A stretch of 64,000 nucleotides of DNA from Pseudomonadota bacterium (GCA_018821785.1 JAHJLI010000106.1:1-64000); one strand, 5' to 3'. Counted from the stretch's first letter, positions 32,949 through 42,637 are shown. The notes: generated by a model not told the origin, from the sequence alone. Translations and numbers: made by a program.

Positions 32949-33461
32949 ATGGCAAAGATCGGCAGAAATGACAAATGTCCTTGTCGAAGTGGGAAAAAAT
33001 ACAAACATTGCTGTGCACAGAAAGAGCAAGAGAATATTCAGCAACAGTCGGTAAACGTAACCCTGATGAGTGGGGTTAAAGAAATCCAGGCCGATGCCGA
33101 AAACAAAAAAAATCTGTGTCGGGAATTGGGCGTTTTTTTCTTTTTTTCAACAGCAGTTGGAGATGCCTGGCTTTTAGAAATGACCGAATGCGATTGCGTT
33201 CAGGTGGCCAGGAACGGTGTGGCCTTAGAGGCGCCCATCGATGAAAATTCTGAGGTTATCGAGATCAATTACAGCCACACGTTTGCCTTAGATAATAAGC
33301 AACTGGTAATCACCGCCTACGCAGATAAAAATACCCAAATCCTGACTGATGCACCAACTCGTGAACTGAGTGCTGCAATACGACGTATCAGGAAAAAGTT
33401 CTCAGGCGATCAGCTGCAAAAAGTTCATCTGCCGAACTCGGAAAATCTCGCCACCACATGA
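32949..33461 (+). CDS. SEC-C metal-binding motif protein
   Basis: This 170-aa protein begins with the SEC-C zinc motif, GRNDKCPCRSGKKYKHCC, like the tail of SecA and of many small proteins. Residues 60-165 form a soluble domain (FFFFSTAVGDAWLLEMTECDCVQVA, ILTDAPTRELSAAIRRIRKKF) that I do not recognise. An AGGAGAGGGGG site precedes the ATG. Its stop overlaps the start of the VanZ-type gene by four bases, so the two are translationally coupled. A role near the membrane or in protein quality control is possible but unsupported. Confidence 0.8.
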   Translation: MAKIGRNDKCPCRSGKKYKHCCAQKEQENIQQQSVNVTLMSGVKEIQADAENKKNLCRELGVFFFFSTAVGDAWLLEMTECDCVQVARNGVALEAPIDENSEVIEINYSHTFALDNKQLVITAYADKNTQILTDAPTRELSAAIRRIRKKFSGDQLQKVHLPNSENLATT

Positions 33462-33835
33462 GCAGGAAACTGCTTTCAGGACTACGAACAGTCCCCATGA
33501 TCTTAATCATGGGGGCAATTTTCATTCTCTCCGATCAACCTGGCGGCACCTTTTATCTGCCTCCTTTGCCGGGCATTGATAAGCTTGCGCATGCTGTGGT
33601 CTATGGGATGTTGGCGGTCACAATAATCTCTGCCTTAAGTACAAGTTTTAAAGAGAAGAAACCTCGAGTGGTTCTGGTGGGCACAACGGTTTTTTGCTTT
33701 TTCTACGGTATTTCTGATGAATTTCATCAGTACTTTGTGCCGGGACGGGTGTCGAGCGGTTTTGATGTTTTAGCCGACGTCTTTGGCGCAGTGGTGGTCT
33801 GTCTGTTTTGGGCTGGTTTGAAAAAATATCAGTAA
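33458..33835 (+). CDS. VanZ-family membrane protein
   Basis: This 125-aa protein has four predicted membrane helices and the VanZ pattern: ILSDQPGGTF near the N-terminus, DKLAHAVVYGMLAV, GISDEFHQYFVPGRVSSGFDVLADVFGAVV. Related proteins in low-GC bacteria give weak teicoplanin resistance, but most relatives have no known role. It is coupled to the SEC-C gene by an ATGA overlap. It should sit in the inner membrane. Confidence 0.88.
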   Translation: MSRKLLSGLRTVPMILIMGAIFILSDQPGGTFYLPPLPGIDKLAHAVVYGMLAVTIISALSTSFKEKKPRVVLVGTTVFCFFYGISDEFHQYFVPGRVSSGFDVLADVFGAVVVCLFWAGLKKYQ

Positions 33836-33908
33836 TGGTAGTATAGAGCAGATGAGAATTTTCGAGTCTCCTTGAATTATTGAGTTCAACTCCTTATACT
33901 GACACAGA

Positions 33909-33936
33909 GAAGGTACTTATCCCTTTTATCGGGGTT
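33909..33936 (+). repeat. Leader element, copy A
   Basis: GAAGGTACTTATCCC is followed by TTTTAT and CGGGGTT. It differs at only two of 28 positions from copy B (39696-39723, minus strand), and its first 12 bases resemble copy C. It ends 27 bases before the ATG of the 91-aa protein gene. Confidence 0.6.
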
Positions 33937-33963
33937 AGTTGATGTATATCTGAGAGGTGTGCG

Positions 33964-34239
33964 ATGATAGGCGAATCAAGCAGTATTTCCACCCTTGTAA
34001 ATAATGAAAAAAATGTCAGGGATTCTCCAGTTCAAAATAGGCGTCGGCAGGATGCAGTTGAAGAAGACGCAGAGCGAAGTTACGCTGATGTCACCTCGTT
34101 TTCTCCACAGGCCTTGGCATTAGCCAGAAATGTAGCCCCTCCGGGGGAATCTGCAGAACAGGAACAAGTGCAGCCGCAGGGCAGAGGCCAAGGTGGAGAC
34201 CCAAGCTTTCCCGTAAGGTCCCTTGATATCCGGATTTAA
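33964..34239 (+). CDS. Small hypothetical protein
   Basis: This 91-aa protein has a GAGAGGTG ribosome site close to its ATG and starts MIGESSSISTLVNN. It is polar, rich in Gln, Glu and Arg, has no hydrophobic segment, and contains FSPQALALARNV as the only ordered-looking helix. I do not recognise the family; the low-complexity tail (GESAEQEQVQPQGRGQGGDP) suggests disorder. Leader element copy A lies just upstream. It is convergent with hemB. Confidence 0.6.
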   Translation: MIGESSSISTLVNNEKNVRDSPVQNRRRQDAVEEDAERSYADVTSFSPQALALARNVAPPGESAEQEQVQPQGRGQGGDPSFPVRSLDIRI

Positions 34240-34263
34240 TACCTTGTGAATTTTTTAAAGTGA

Positions 34264-35241
34264 CTAGCGGTTTTGCAGGATTTTTGCCATATCCTTGGCA
34301 AAATAGGTAATAATAATATCCGCTCCTGCACGTTTTATCGACAGTAGTGTCTCTTCCATCACTCTGTCTCCGTCGATCCAGCCTTTTTCCGACGCGGCTT
34401 TGATCATCGCGTATTCGCCGCTGACGTGGTAGGCCGCGATCGGGAGATCGAACTCTTCCCGCAGACGTGCGACAATATCCAGATATGCAACAGCTGGTTT
34501 GACGATAAGAATATCTGCACCCTCGTCGACATCAAGGGTTGCTTCTCGAAGGGCTTCCCGACTGTTTGCTGGATCCATCTGATAACTCTTGCGGTCGCCG
34601 AACTGCGGGGAGCAGTTGGCAGCATCCCGGAATGGGCCATAAAATGCCGAGGCGTATTTGACTGCATAAGACATGATCGGTATCGATTGATGGCTGTTTT
34701 CATCGAGCGTTGCCCTGATTTCAGACACCCTGCCGTCCATCATGTCTGATGGGGCGACCATGTCGGCACCGGCTTCGGCGTGGGAGAGGGCAGTCTTGGC
34801 AAGGATCTCAAGGGTGGCGTCATTGTCAACAGTATTATTGATCAGGCAACCACAATGACCGTGGTCGGTATATTCACACAAACAAACATCGGTAATAACC
34901 AGCAACTCTGGCGCCTTGTTCTTCAGTTCTTTGATTGCTGTCTGAATAATGCCGTTCTTGGCATGGGCTCCTGACCCAACCCCATCCTTTTTTTCCGGCA
35001 GCCCAAAAAGAATGACGGAGTGGACGCCAAGTTGCAAACATTCCCTGGCTTCTCCTGCCAACTGATCGACGGTTAACCGGAATACTCCCGGCATGGAGGG
35101 AATTTCCTCGCGCCTATTTTTCCCCGGCATAATAAAAAGGGGATATACGAATTGGTCGGCGGTGAGGTGCGTCTCTCGGATAAGTGCACGAAAGGCGCTG
35201 TTTCTACGAAGCCTTCTTGGTCTGTATTCTGGAAAAACCAT
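34264..35241 (-). CDS. hemB: Delta-aminolevulinic acid dehydratase (porphobilinogen synthase)
   Basis: This 325-aa protein joins two 5-aminolevulinate molecules to porphobilinogen in haem, sirohaem and cobalamin synthesis. Motifs include [18 protein letters not shown], the zinc-binding Cys cluster [27 protein letters not shown], and the Schiff-base Lys regions [19 protein letters not shown] and [10 protein letters not shown]. The AAAGGAG ribosome site is ideal. Cofactors made through it would serve the cytochromes and the B12-dependent reductase in this window. Confidence 0.97.
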   Translation of the reverse strand: MVFPEYRPRRLRRNSAFRALIRETHLTADQFVYPLFIMPGKNRREEIPSMPGVFRLTVDQLAGEARECLQLGVHSVILFGLPEKKDGVGSGAHAKNGIIQTAIKELKNKAPELLVITDVCLCEYTDHGHCGCLINNTVDNDATLEILAKTALSHAEAGADMVAPSDMMDGRVSEIRATLDENSHQSIPIMSYAVKYASAFYGPFRDAANCSPQFGDRKSYQMDPANSREALREATLDVDEGADILIVKPAVAYLDIVARLREEFDLPIAAYHVSGEYAMIKAASEKGWIDGDRVMEETLLSIKRAGADIIITYFAKDMAKILQNR

Positions 35242-35266
35242 GGATACTCCTTTGTTTAAATCTTAA

Positions 35267-36634
35267 TTATTGTATAATATCAAGAGATTTTAATTTCTTA
35301 TGGAGGTGGCTTCGCTCAAGACCGACCTGTTCTGCTGTTTTCGAGATGTTGTTGTCGTTTTGCAGAAGTTTCCCTTGCAGATATTCTTTTTCAAAAAGCC
35401 TTTTGGCGGTTTTATAGTCAACGGATAACATGGCGCTCAGGTTGGTGTTGTTGCCGTTCGGCATGACGGTCTGGCCAGGATTTAGGAAAAGCCTAATATG
35501 GGTGGCGGTGATGGTCGGTTCCTGGCACATGATCGCCAGTCGTTCGACGAAATTCCGTAGTTCCCGCACATTTCCAGGCCACTGATGTGCCATCATTGCC
35601 TGATAGGCATCAGATGTGAATTCCTTGTTTTTCAAGCCCTTGTTGGCCAGGTGAGTGATGAGGGTTGTAACGAGCAGGGGGATATCCTCCAGGCGATCTT
35701 TCAGCTTTGGAACATGGATTGGAACGACATTGAGGCGCCAGAAGAGATCAGCCCGGAATTTGCCTGCCTCGATATCCTCTTCCAGGTTTTTATTGGTGGC
35801 GGCCAGCACCCTGACATTGACTTTGATGGTTTTATTGCCACCGACTCGTTCAAATTTCTGTTCCTGCAAAATGCGCAGGATTTTCGCCTGGGTGTTGAGG
35901 CTCATATCGCCAATTTCATCGATAAAAAGGATGCCACCGTCAGCCTGGTCGAATTTCCCCCTCTTACTGGTATGGGCACCGGTAAAGGAGCCCTTTTCAT
36001 GGCCGAAGAGTTCTGATTCAATCAGTTCTTCCGGAATGGCCGCACAGTTCACCTCAATCATCGGCTGGTCACTAGACTTGGAGGCGCGGTGTATTGATTG
36101 GGCAACGAGTTCTTTGCCGGTGCCATGATCTCCTCTGATTAAAACCCAGGCATCGGTTGGAGCTACCATCTCAATCTGTTTTTTCAGGGCCTGGATTGTT
36201 GCGGATTCTCCAGTTAGGTTCGGTTTTTCAGGGGAGCCCTGACGGAGCAGGAGATTCTCTTGCTCAAGCTTATAAAAACGTAGACCGTTGGAGATGGACA
36301 GGATGATTTTATCATAAGAAAGAGGTTTCTCGATGAAGTCAAAGGCACCTTTTCGCGTTGCTTGAACAGCTGTTTCGATGGTGCCATGTCCGGAGATCAT
36401 TATCACCGGCATGTTGTAACGTTCGCGGATCTTTTCAAGGGCGGTCATGCCATCCATGCTGTCCCCCAGCCAAATATCGAGGAGTACCAGATCAATGTTC
36501 ATAGATTCAAGCAGGTCGAGCCCTTCCTCAGCTGAAGAGGCAGCGATAGAGGAGAAGCCTTCATCGTCAAGAACTCCGGCCAGAGTTTCGCGAATGCTTA
36601 TTTCGTCATCTATTATGAGGATTCGTTTCTTCAT
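35267..36634 (-). CDS. Sigma-54 response regulator, NtrX-like
   Basis: The start is set at MKKRILIIDDE by family alignment; the track's longer form begins 33 bases earlier. The 455-aa product has a receiver domain (IDDEISIRE, Asp in LVLLDIWLGD, Lys in FIEKPLSY), an AAA+ domain with Walker A GDHGTGKELVAQSIH, the loop GSFTGA in place of GAFTGA, Walker B GGILFIDEIGDM, and a Fis-type HTH at the C-terminus (KTAEQVGLERSHLHKKLKSL). The NtrY-like kinase is just upstream in the transcript. It should activate sigma-54 promoters elsewhere. Confidence 0.92.
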   Translation of the reverse strand: MKKRILIIDDEISIRETLAGVLDDEGFSSIAASSAEEGLDLLESMNIDLVLLDIWLGDSMDGMTALEKIRERYNMPVIMISGHGTIETAVQATRKGAFDFIEKPLSYDKIILSISNGLRFYKLEQENLLLRQGSPEKPNLTGESATIQALKKQIEMVAPTDAWVLIRGDHGTGKELVAQSIHRASKSSDQPMIEVNCAAIPEELIESELFGHEKGSFTGAHTSKRGKFDQADGGILFIDEIGDMSLNTQAKILRILQEQKFERVGGNKTIKVNVRVLAATNKNLEEDIEAGKFRADLFWRLNVVPIHVPKLKDRLEDIPLLVTTLITHLANKGLKNKEFTSDAYQAMMAHQWPGNVRELRNFVERLAIMCQEPTITATHIRLFLNPGQTVMPNGNNTNLSAMLSVDYKTAKRLFEKEYLQGKLLQNDNNISKTAEQVGLERSHLHKKLKSLDIIQ

Positions 36635-36774
36635 TACTGTCAGTAGACGCGCAGGTTTAAGGCACATATCCCTTCAAGGGGTGGCACTGGAAAAAAATTG
36701 CTATTATCCGGGGAGCAGGGTGGTGAACTTTAACTGATAGCGGTTGTGTCGATGCTGCAAAAACGATTTGTATC

Positions 36775-39042
36775 TCAAGCCAGTTTCAGAAGTGGCAGTT
36801 CTATGATAAAAACCGACCCGGTTGGTTCATTGTCCTGTACCCGGATATAGCCATTATGGTCGGCGATAATAGTCGAAACAATCGCCAGTCCCAGCCCTGT
36901 TCCGGTTTTTTTAGTGGAAAAATAAGGTTCAAAAAGCTTCAGTTTGTTTTCCTTGGAGATGCCCGGACCATTGTCATAAACCTTGAGATAGACGTTGTCC
37001 TTTTCCTGGTCGAGTGAAAGCTCAATATCTATATTACCGCCATTCGGCAAAACCGCAACAGCATTGTCCAGTAGGTTGATCAGGGTGCGTTTAATCTGTT
37101 CCGCGTCAAAGCTGAAAACTGGAATGGGCTCTTTTTCCTGACATGTGAAGGTGATATTTTTATGTCCCTCCTGGTAAAGGAATAGGGTATTTTTCGCAAG
37201 TTTAAAGAGATCATCTGGAGATTTCTGCACCTTGGGCATACGGGCGAACTGCGAAAATTCGCTGACCAGCCGTTTCAATTCATCCACTTGGGTGATGATA
37301 GTGTTTGTACACTGATCGAAGATGCTGTTCTCTTCGTTAAGTATCTCCGGATAGCGTCGGCGTAAACGTTGGGCGGAGAGCTGGATGGGGGTGAGCGGAT
37401 TTTTGATCTCATGAGCAATTCTTCTTGCTACTTCGCGCCAAGCCGCCATTCGCTGCATTTTTTCAAGCTTAGTGAGGTTGTCAAAAACCAGAACAAAACC
37501 GACGGGCTTTCCACCTTCATCTTCGAGTCGTGTAAAATTGATCAGAAGAGAATAAGTTTTTCCAAGCACATTTAGTTTGAGGTGCTGTTCGACAGTGATC
37601 TTTCCGGTAACCTGCAACTCCTCTATAAAGCCACTGACGATTGACGCCTGGTAGGGTGGCAGGACGTCATGATATTTGAGTCCAAGGAACAGGAGTTTGT
37701 CAATGTTCAGCAACTTTTCGGCAAACCGATTGATTGTTGTGATCTTTCCGCTTTCGTCGAGGGAGATAACCCCGGCTGACACGTTTTGGAGGATGATCTC
37801 AGTGTAGCGTCGCCGCTGCTCTGATTCTTGGGAGCTTTGCTGCAGGGCAGTATGGGTTTCGCCGAGCTTTTTGTTGCTCGAGTTGAGATTGATGGTCATC
37901 TGGTTGAACGAGTTGACAAGAAGGCCCATCTCATCATTGGAATCCCGTTCCATAACAAACTCAAGATCACCATCTGCCACCCGCCGGGTGGCTACAACAA
38001 GTTTTTCGAGAGGCTCTGTGATGCCTCTCGATATATACAGACCGAACCAGATTGCGGCAAAGATGACCAGAAGGGTGACGATAAGCAGGATAATCAGGAG
38101 CCAGAACTTGAAGGGATCCTTGAAATGTTTCAATTGTCGATACCCGGTAATACCCTCGGAGATATTTGTCATGCGGCCCAATAGCTCGCTTTTAACCAAT
38201 AAGGAGGTTGCCAGGATTGCTTTGCCGAGTTGGCCTTTGCCAAGTTGAATTTCGGCGATGCAACTCACCAAATCACCGGGTTTCAGCTCTTGGATTATGG
38301 TTTCTCGGGCCTGTCCTGAGCGCACCCTTTCGAGAACTTCAACGGGTATCTTTGGAAGAATTGTGCTGCGTAACTGCGGGCCACGAACGCTGATTTCGAG
38401 GTTCTTGTCGTTGGTGATAAGGCTGAGACTGTCCGGGCCGTTAATGGGGTTGAAAGAGAGGATGTTCTCCAATGCTTTGCTGATGTCCTCAGGTGTATAG
38501 GAACTGATGTCGAGATTCTTCAAACGTTCATCAATTCCCTTGCTCATCAAGGTGACCTGGTCTTCTTTTTCGCGCAGCAAGGATTGGGCGAGTTTCAGGG
38601 ATTCGGTCAATGAATTCTCGATACTTGAATTAAACCAATAATCCATGCTGGTCGAAACAAATTGGAGGGCAACGAAAAAGAGCAGGATGGTTGGGATAAG
38701 TGTCAGGGAGAGGAAGGAAACGATAAGCTTGGTTTTGAGCTTGTTGCCGAGCCGGTTGGCACGCCGCTCAAACAGGAGTTCGGCCAGGTAGCGGAGCACT
38801 AGAAAGAGGACGAACAGCACCAGCAGGACGTTAATATTGATGAGGGCGAAAATAAGGATATTGTTGGCCAACGGGATGTCAGCCTCGCCTTTCACTAAGA
38901 GGCTTTGCAGCCAAACAAAAAAAGGGATGAGAAGCAGGCAAATGAAAATTACCCGACGGATGAGCTTTTTCTTCTGACGGAGCTGTTGCGCATCGTAAGG
39001 CTGTTTGTTTCCGAGTCTCTCTTCCTGGGCGGAGGTATTCAT
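36775..39042 (-). CDS. Membrane sensor histidine kinase, NtrY-like
   Basis: The start is MNTSAQEERLG, nine bases after the DUF4390 stop; the track start is inside that gene. The 755-aa product has two or three N-terminal membrane helices (about 28-120), an extracytoplasmic domain (about 130-310), one more helix (about 320-345), a HAMP linker (RGITEPLEKLVVATRRVADGDLEF), a PAS domain, then HisKA with the NtrY-type AWREVARRIAHEIKNPLTPIQLSA and HATPase_c (NLLDNAVAVL, DNGPGI, GTGLGLAI). It pairs with the NtrX-like regulator. The signal is unknown; nitrogen status is only one possibility. Confidence 0.92.
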   Translation of the reverse strand: MNTSAQEERLGNKQPYDAQQLRQKKKLIRRVIFICLLLIPFFVWLQSLLVKGEADIPLANNILIFALININVLLVLFVLFLVLRYLAELLFERRANRLGNKLKTKLIVSFLSLTLIPTILLFFVALQFVSTSMDYWFNSSIENSLTESLKLAQSLLREKEDQVTLMSKGIDERLKNLDISSYTPEDISKALENILSFNPINGPDSLSLITNDKNLEISVRGPQLRSTILPKIPVEVLERVRSGQARETIIQELKPGDLVSCIAEIQLGKGQLGKAILATSLLVKSELLGRMTNISEGITGYRQLKHFKDPFKFWLLIILLIVTLLVIFAAIWFGLYISRGITEPLEKLVVATRRVADGDLEFVMERDSNDEMGLLVNSFNQMTINLNSSNKKLGETHTALQQSSQESEQRRRYTEIILQNVSAGVISLDESGKITTINRFAEKLLNIDKLLFLGLKYHDVLPPYQASIVSGFIEELQVTGKITVEQHLKLNVLGKTYSLLINFTRLEDEGGKPVGFVLVFDNLTKLEKMQRMAAWREVARRIAHEIKNPLTPIQLSAQRLRRRYPEILNEENSIFDQCTNTIITQVDELKRLVSEFSQFARMPKVQKSPDDLFKLAKNTLFLYQEGHKNITFTCQEKEPIPVFSFDAEQIKRTLINLLDNAVAVLPNGGNIDIELSLDQEKDNVYLKVYDNGPGISKENKLKLFEPYFSTKKTGTGLGLAIVSTIIADHNGYIRVQDNEPTGSVFIIELPLLKLA

Positions 39043-39050
39043 TTCAGCTA

Positions 39051-39629
39051 TTAGTATTGAAATTCTATTGAATGCCAATCCGTCGCCACATCCCCCCAGG
39101 AGAGAAAGGGCAGGACATCGTGGAGGCTGAGAGGCAAGGTTTTCTGGTAAAGTTCAGCGCGAATTTTAAGTTTATATCGATTGTCAGGAATGAGCTGTTT
39201 TAAAACGATAACTTTGGCACCGTTGAGTTCGTTGAGCACTTTTTGCGCTTCAGCCAGAGATTTGAACGACAAGACCTTGTTGTTGTCTTCTTCCAAGGTG
39301 ATTCGATAGTTCTCTTTGAGTGTGTCATAGCTCAAGACGTGTTGAAAAGTAAGGGTGATAACCTGCTCGTCCGGCCAGTTCTCAGCAGTTTTGTAGAGTT
39401 CAATAAAAAAGGAATATTTGAGAGCTATACCGCTATGCAGAATTGCTGTCATTTCCGGGGTGAAACTGTTCTCCAGGGTGCAAAAAATGAGGAGATGCGT
39501 ATCGGAGGTAGTGGCGGTTACCTCCTTGAAAATAGCTTTGCGCTTTGGGCCGGCTGCCGATCCAAGATCGGCGGCAAATAGCCAAAAGAGCTGGCAAATG
39601 AGACAAAACACGATGGATCTTAAAAACAT
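39051..39629 (-). CDS. DUF4390 exported protein
   Basis: The start is the Met of MFLRSIVFCL, because the 32 earlier residues in the track are read from leader element copy B. The 192-aa product has a hydrophobic signal sequence (about 1-22) and a beta-rich domain of the DUF4390 family: LLIFCTLENSFTPEMTAILHSGIALKYSFFIELYK, VLSYDTLKENYRITL, KLKIRAELYQKTLPLSLHDVLPFL. It directly precedes the NtrY-like kinase. The usual co-occurrence suggests it helps or tunes that membrane sensor. Function is not known. Confidence 0.82.
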   Translation of the reverse strand: MFLRSIVFCLICQLFWLFAADLGSAAGPKRKAIFKEVTATTSDTHLLIFCTLENSFTPEMTAILHSGIALKYSFFIELYKTAENWPDEQVITLTFQHVLSYDTLKENYRITLEEDNNKVLSFKSLAEAQKVLNELNGAKVIVLKQLIPDNRYKLKIRAELYQKTLPLSLHDVLPFLSWGDVATDWHSIEFQY

Positions 39630-39695
39630 GGTTCGCTGTAATATGGTAAACGGACATGCCGTTTTCAGGCATAGATAGATGATTGCCGGTATATC

Positions 39696-39723
39696 AACCC
39701 CGGTAAACGGGATAAGTACCTTC
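39696..39723 (-). repeat. Leader element, copy B
   Basis: On the minus strand GAAGGTACTTATCCC is followed by GTTTAC and CGGGGTT; CCCG-TTTAC-CGGG could form a small stem. It lies 66-95 bases before the DUF4390 start codon and is a near copy of the element at 33.9 kb. Confidence 0.6.
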
Positions 39724-39963
39724 ACGAAATTTGTTTAGAAAAAACAAGAAACGAATTTCTAAGATACTAAACACCTGTCACGGGAGTGTGGTTGTGACCT
39801 GTTTTACAGTGGAGACCAAATTCTACGTGATTATTCGTCGCGACAGCTAGCGAAGTCAAGCATGCCGGTAATCTACCTGATCTTGCATTGGATGTCCACG
39901 TCTTGTTCTGCACTTCTTTTCACGAGGGGAGGTTGTGTCTTTCAAGATCTGGAGATTGTACGC

Positions 39964-40003
39964 TTGACAATTGCTGGGAAAGAAATTATTGTGCAAATGC
40001 ACA
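39964..40003 (+). promoter_or_regulatory. Promoter and palindromic operator of the NifX-like/DUF134 genes
   Basis: TTGACA (39964-39969) and TATTGT (39987-39992) are 17 bases apart. The perfect palindrome TGTGCA-AA-TGCACA (39990-40003) overlaps the -10 box, so a bound repressor would block transcription. The nearby DUF134 protein is the obvious candidate. Confidence 0.75.
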
Positions 40004-40071
40004 TTAAGGCGTTCCCGTTTAACAGGAGAGGATTTACCCAACATAAGTATCTTTGAAAAAGGAGTAACAAA

Positions 40072-40461
40072 ATGCGTGTAGCTATTCCGACCAACAATCC
40101 CGGAGGTCTTTCTGCCGAACGTTCTGAACATTTTGGCCACTGTGATCTTTTTACCGTGATTGAAATAGATGAGCAAAAGAAAGTTAAAGAAGTGACAACC
40201 ATTGCCAACGGCGGGCATGAGGCGGGGGGGTGTTTAGTTCCCGTGCAGCTTTTGCACGATGCGGCAGTTGAGGCGATAATAGTCGGTGGCATGGGCGCAA
40301 GACCACTGCGCGGCTTTGCCGATGTCGGAATAACTGTCTATTTTGCCGATCGTGGTACAATGAAAAGTGTCGAGGATGTGGTTGATGGTTTCGCTGGCAA
40401 TCGCCTGCCTGTTATGCGTGCCGATCAAGTCTGTAAAGGATCGGGAAATTGTCAGCATTGA
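40072..40461 (+). CDS. NifX/NifB-C-like dinitrogenase cofactor family protein
   Basis: This 129-aa protein is a single ribonuclease-H-like NifX-type domain: MRVAIPTNNPGGLSAERSEHFGHCDLFTV, VVNGGH-like IANGGHEAGGC, EAIIVGGMGARPL. Family members bind iron-molybdenum or other metal-sulfur clusters, including the orange protein of sulfate reducers. No nitrogenase genes are present, so a role in molybdenum or copper-molybdenum cluster handling is more likely. A TGAAAAAGGAG site precedes the ATG. The DUF134 gene follows in the same direction. Confidence 0.88.
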   Translation: MRVAIPTNNPGGLSAERSEHFGHCDLFTVIEIDEQKKVKEVTTIANGGHEAGGCLVPVQLLHDAAVEAIIVGGMGARPLRGFADVGITVYFADRGTMKSVEDVVDGFAGNRLPVMRADQVCKGSGNCQH

Positions 40462-40610
40462 TGGATTGATTTTTACTTCTGCAAACAGTATAAAAGACGC
40501 TAGACAGGGCGCTCCTGGTCGGCAGCGTCCTTCTACCATTTGAATGAAAAAAAACAATCCTCGAAAACAAGCTGCTCATGCCTTTGTGTTCAAGAGCCCC
40601 GGAGAGGTGT

Positions 40611-40904
40611 ATGTCGCCAAGACCCAAAAAAATAAGAAAGTGTCAAGGCCAGTTTTGTGGCAAATCCTTCAAACCGACCGGTACATCCCTGGTTTATCTC
40701 AAACAGATTCCTCTGCACTATGACGAACTGGAGGCCTTGCGACTCTGTGACAAAGAGGGGTTGACCCAGGAAGAGGCCGGCAAGAGCATGGGAGTCTCTC
40801 GCGGTACTATTCAGCGAATTATTACCATTGCCAGGCAAAAGACCGCTGAGGCGTTGACCGGCGGCCACGCTTTGGTGTTTGTCGATGAGGTGGAAAAGAT
40901 ATAG
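40611..40904 (+). CDS. DUF134 DNA-binding protein
   Basis: The start MSPRPKKIRKC has CGGAGAGGTGT upstream; the track's first 11 residues are extra. The 97-aa product has the family opening RPKK...C, a YDELEALRLCDKEGLTQEEAGKSMGVSRGTIQRII helix-turn-helix close to sigma region 4, and an all-helical body. DUF134 proteins regulate nearby metal-cofactor genes. It lies 149 bases after the NifX-like gene and probably binds the palindrome upstream of that gene. Confidence 0.88.
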   Translation: MSPRPKKIRKCQGQFCGKSFKPTGTSLVYLKQIPLHYDELEALRLCDKEGLTQEEAGKSMGVSRGTIQRIITIARQKTAEALTGGHALVFVDEVEKI

Positions 40905-40936
40905 CCAGGCTCGCAATCAATGGATCTATGCAGTCC

Positions 40937-42523
40937 TCAAATATTTTCTCGGGTTTTATTGAATGTGATTCCCGGCCACTTCTCCATAAAATATCTTAAC
41001 ATCCATTCACTTTGGGCGAGATAGGTGAGAAAACCTTCGGTGTCACGGGCTAAAGCCCCCTGGTTTTTCCGCTCGAACTCTTCGAAGGCCTTCTTGTCTT
41101 CACAATACACCCAGCGTGCCGCCTGGTAATCAACTGGTTCATAGATTGCCTTGACACTGTATTCGTTCTGCAACCTGGCCATGGTTACTTCAAACTGCAG
41201 TACGCCGACTGCCCCCATTATGTAATCCGAACCGATAAGCGGGCGAAAGACCTGGATGGCACCTTCCTCCGCCAATTGCATAAGACCCTTCTGCAAGGCC
41301 TTCATTTTTAATGGATCTCGGAGCAGCACCCGCCGGAAATGTTCTGGAGCAAAATTTGGGACACCGGTAAACTTCAAAGGTTCCTTGGGTGAGAAGGTGT
41401 CGCCGATTTTGATTGTCCCATGATTGTGGAGGCCGATGATATCTCCGGGCCAGGCCTCTTCGACGTTTGAACGCTCCTGGGCCATGAAAATAGTGGCATT
41501 TGCCAGGGTGATATCCTTCCCCAGGCGATGATGTCTGACCTTCATTCCCTTGGTGAATTGGCCGGAGCAGATGCGGAAAAAGGCTATGCGGTCTCTGTGT
41601 GCCGGGTTCATATTAGCCTGAATCTTGAAAACGAAACCAGAAAAATCTTCCTCTTCCGGATGCACCTGGCGACTGACCGCCTGGCGTGGTCCTGGTGGCG
41701 GAGCCATTTCGACAAAACAATCAAGCATTTCCCGAATGCCGAAATTGTTAATAGCACTGCCGAAAAACACAGGGGTTTGGCCTGCTTTTAGATATTGGTC
41801 GTATTCGAAAGGGTTGGCTGCGCCAGCGAGGAGATCGAGGTCTTGCCGCAGGTCATCGGCCTGAAGGCCGAGCAGTTCATCAACCTTTGGATCGTTGAGG
41901 TCTTCGATGAGTATGCTCTGGATATCCCGGGTATTTTGCCCGGGAGTGAAGAGGTGGAGGGCCTTGTGGTAAATGCTGTAAACCCCCTTGAAAGTTTTAC
42001 CCATACCGATGGGCCAGGATAGGGGAGTGCATTCAATCTGAAGTTTTTCTTCGATCTCAGCCATAAGATCAAGGGGTGATCTGCCTTCGCGATCGAGTTT
42101 GTTGATGAAGGTCATGATCGGGGTGTTTCGCATTCGGCACACTTCCATCAATTTCTCGGTCTGTGCTTCAACGCCCTTGCCGCTGTCGATGACCATCACC
42201 GCCGAATCAACAGCAGTTAAAACCCGGTATGTGTCCTCCGAGAAATCCTGGTGACCAGGTGTATCGAGAAGATTTATCTCATAGTCTCGGTAGGTGAACT
42301 TCATCACCGAGGTGGTGACGGAAATACCACGTTCCTGCTCGATGGCCATCCAGTCACTGGTAGCGTGCCGGTCCACCTTTCTTGATTTGACTGCTCCGGC
42401 CATATTGATGGCCCCACCGAAGAGGAGCAGCTTTTCAGTAAGCGTCGTCTTCCCCGCATCGGGATGGCTGATAATCCCGAAGGTTCGCCTCCTGGCAATT
42501 TCCTGGTTCTGTTGTTTACTCAT
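40937..42523 (-). CDS. prfC: Peptide chain release factor 3
   Basis: This 528-aa GTPase removes RF1 or RF2 from the ribosome after termination. The GTP-binding motifs are AHPDAGKTT-like [24 protein letters not shown] and NKLDR. Later segments [26 protein letters not shown] and [22 protein letters not shown] match RF3 domain II and the C-terminal domain. Length and order are normal. No clear ribosome site is seen before the ATG. It is monocistronic and divergent from rfbB. Confidence 0.97.
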   Translation of the reverse strand: MSKQQNQEIARRRTFGIISHPDAGKTTLTEKLLLFGGAINMAGAVKSRKVDRHATSDWMAIEQERGISVTTSVMKFTYRDYEINLLDTPGHQDFSEDTYRVLTAVDSAVMVIDSGKGVEAQTEKLMEVCRMRNTPIMTFINKLDREGRSPLDLMAEIEEKLQIECTPLSWPIGMGKTFKGVYSIYHKALHLFTPGQNTRDIQSILIEDLNDPKVDELLGLQADDLRQDLDLLAGAANPFEYDQYLKAGQTPVFFGSAINNFGIREMLDCFVEMAPPPGPRQAVSRQVHPEEEDFSGFVFKIQANMNPAHRDRIAFFRICSGQFTKGMKVRHHRLGKDITLANATIFMAQERSNVEEAWPGDIIGLHNHGTIKIGDTFSPKEPLKFTGVPNFAPEHFRRVLLRDPLKMKALQKGLMQLAEEGAIQVFRPLIGSDYIMGAVGVLQFEVTMARLQNEYSVKAIYEPVDYQAARWVYCEDKKAFEEFERKNQGALARDTEGFLTYLAQSEWMLRYFMEKWPGITFNKTRENI

Positions 42524-42637
42524 AGCTGATGAAAATATGACTTTGATTTATGGAATGAACTTATTATAAGAACAGGCAGAAAAAAAGTGAGTAGAATATG
42601 TTCTTTTTCCGATAATGCAAACAGAAAACTTACACGT

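Noticed and set aside
36680-36705. Possible sigma-54 promoter (TGGCAC ... TTGC)
   Set aside because: The two boxes are ten bases apart instead of five, and they point into a regulator gene read from the other strand.
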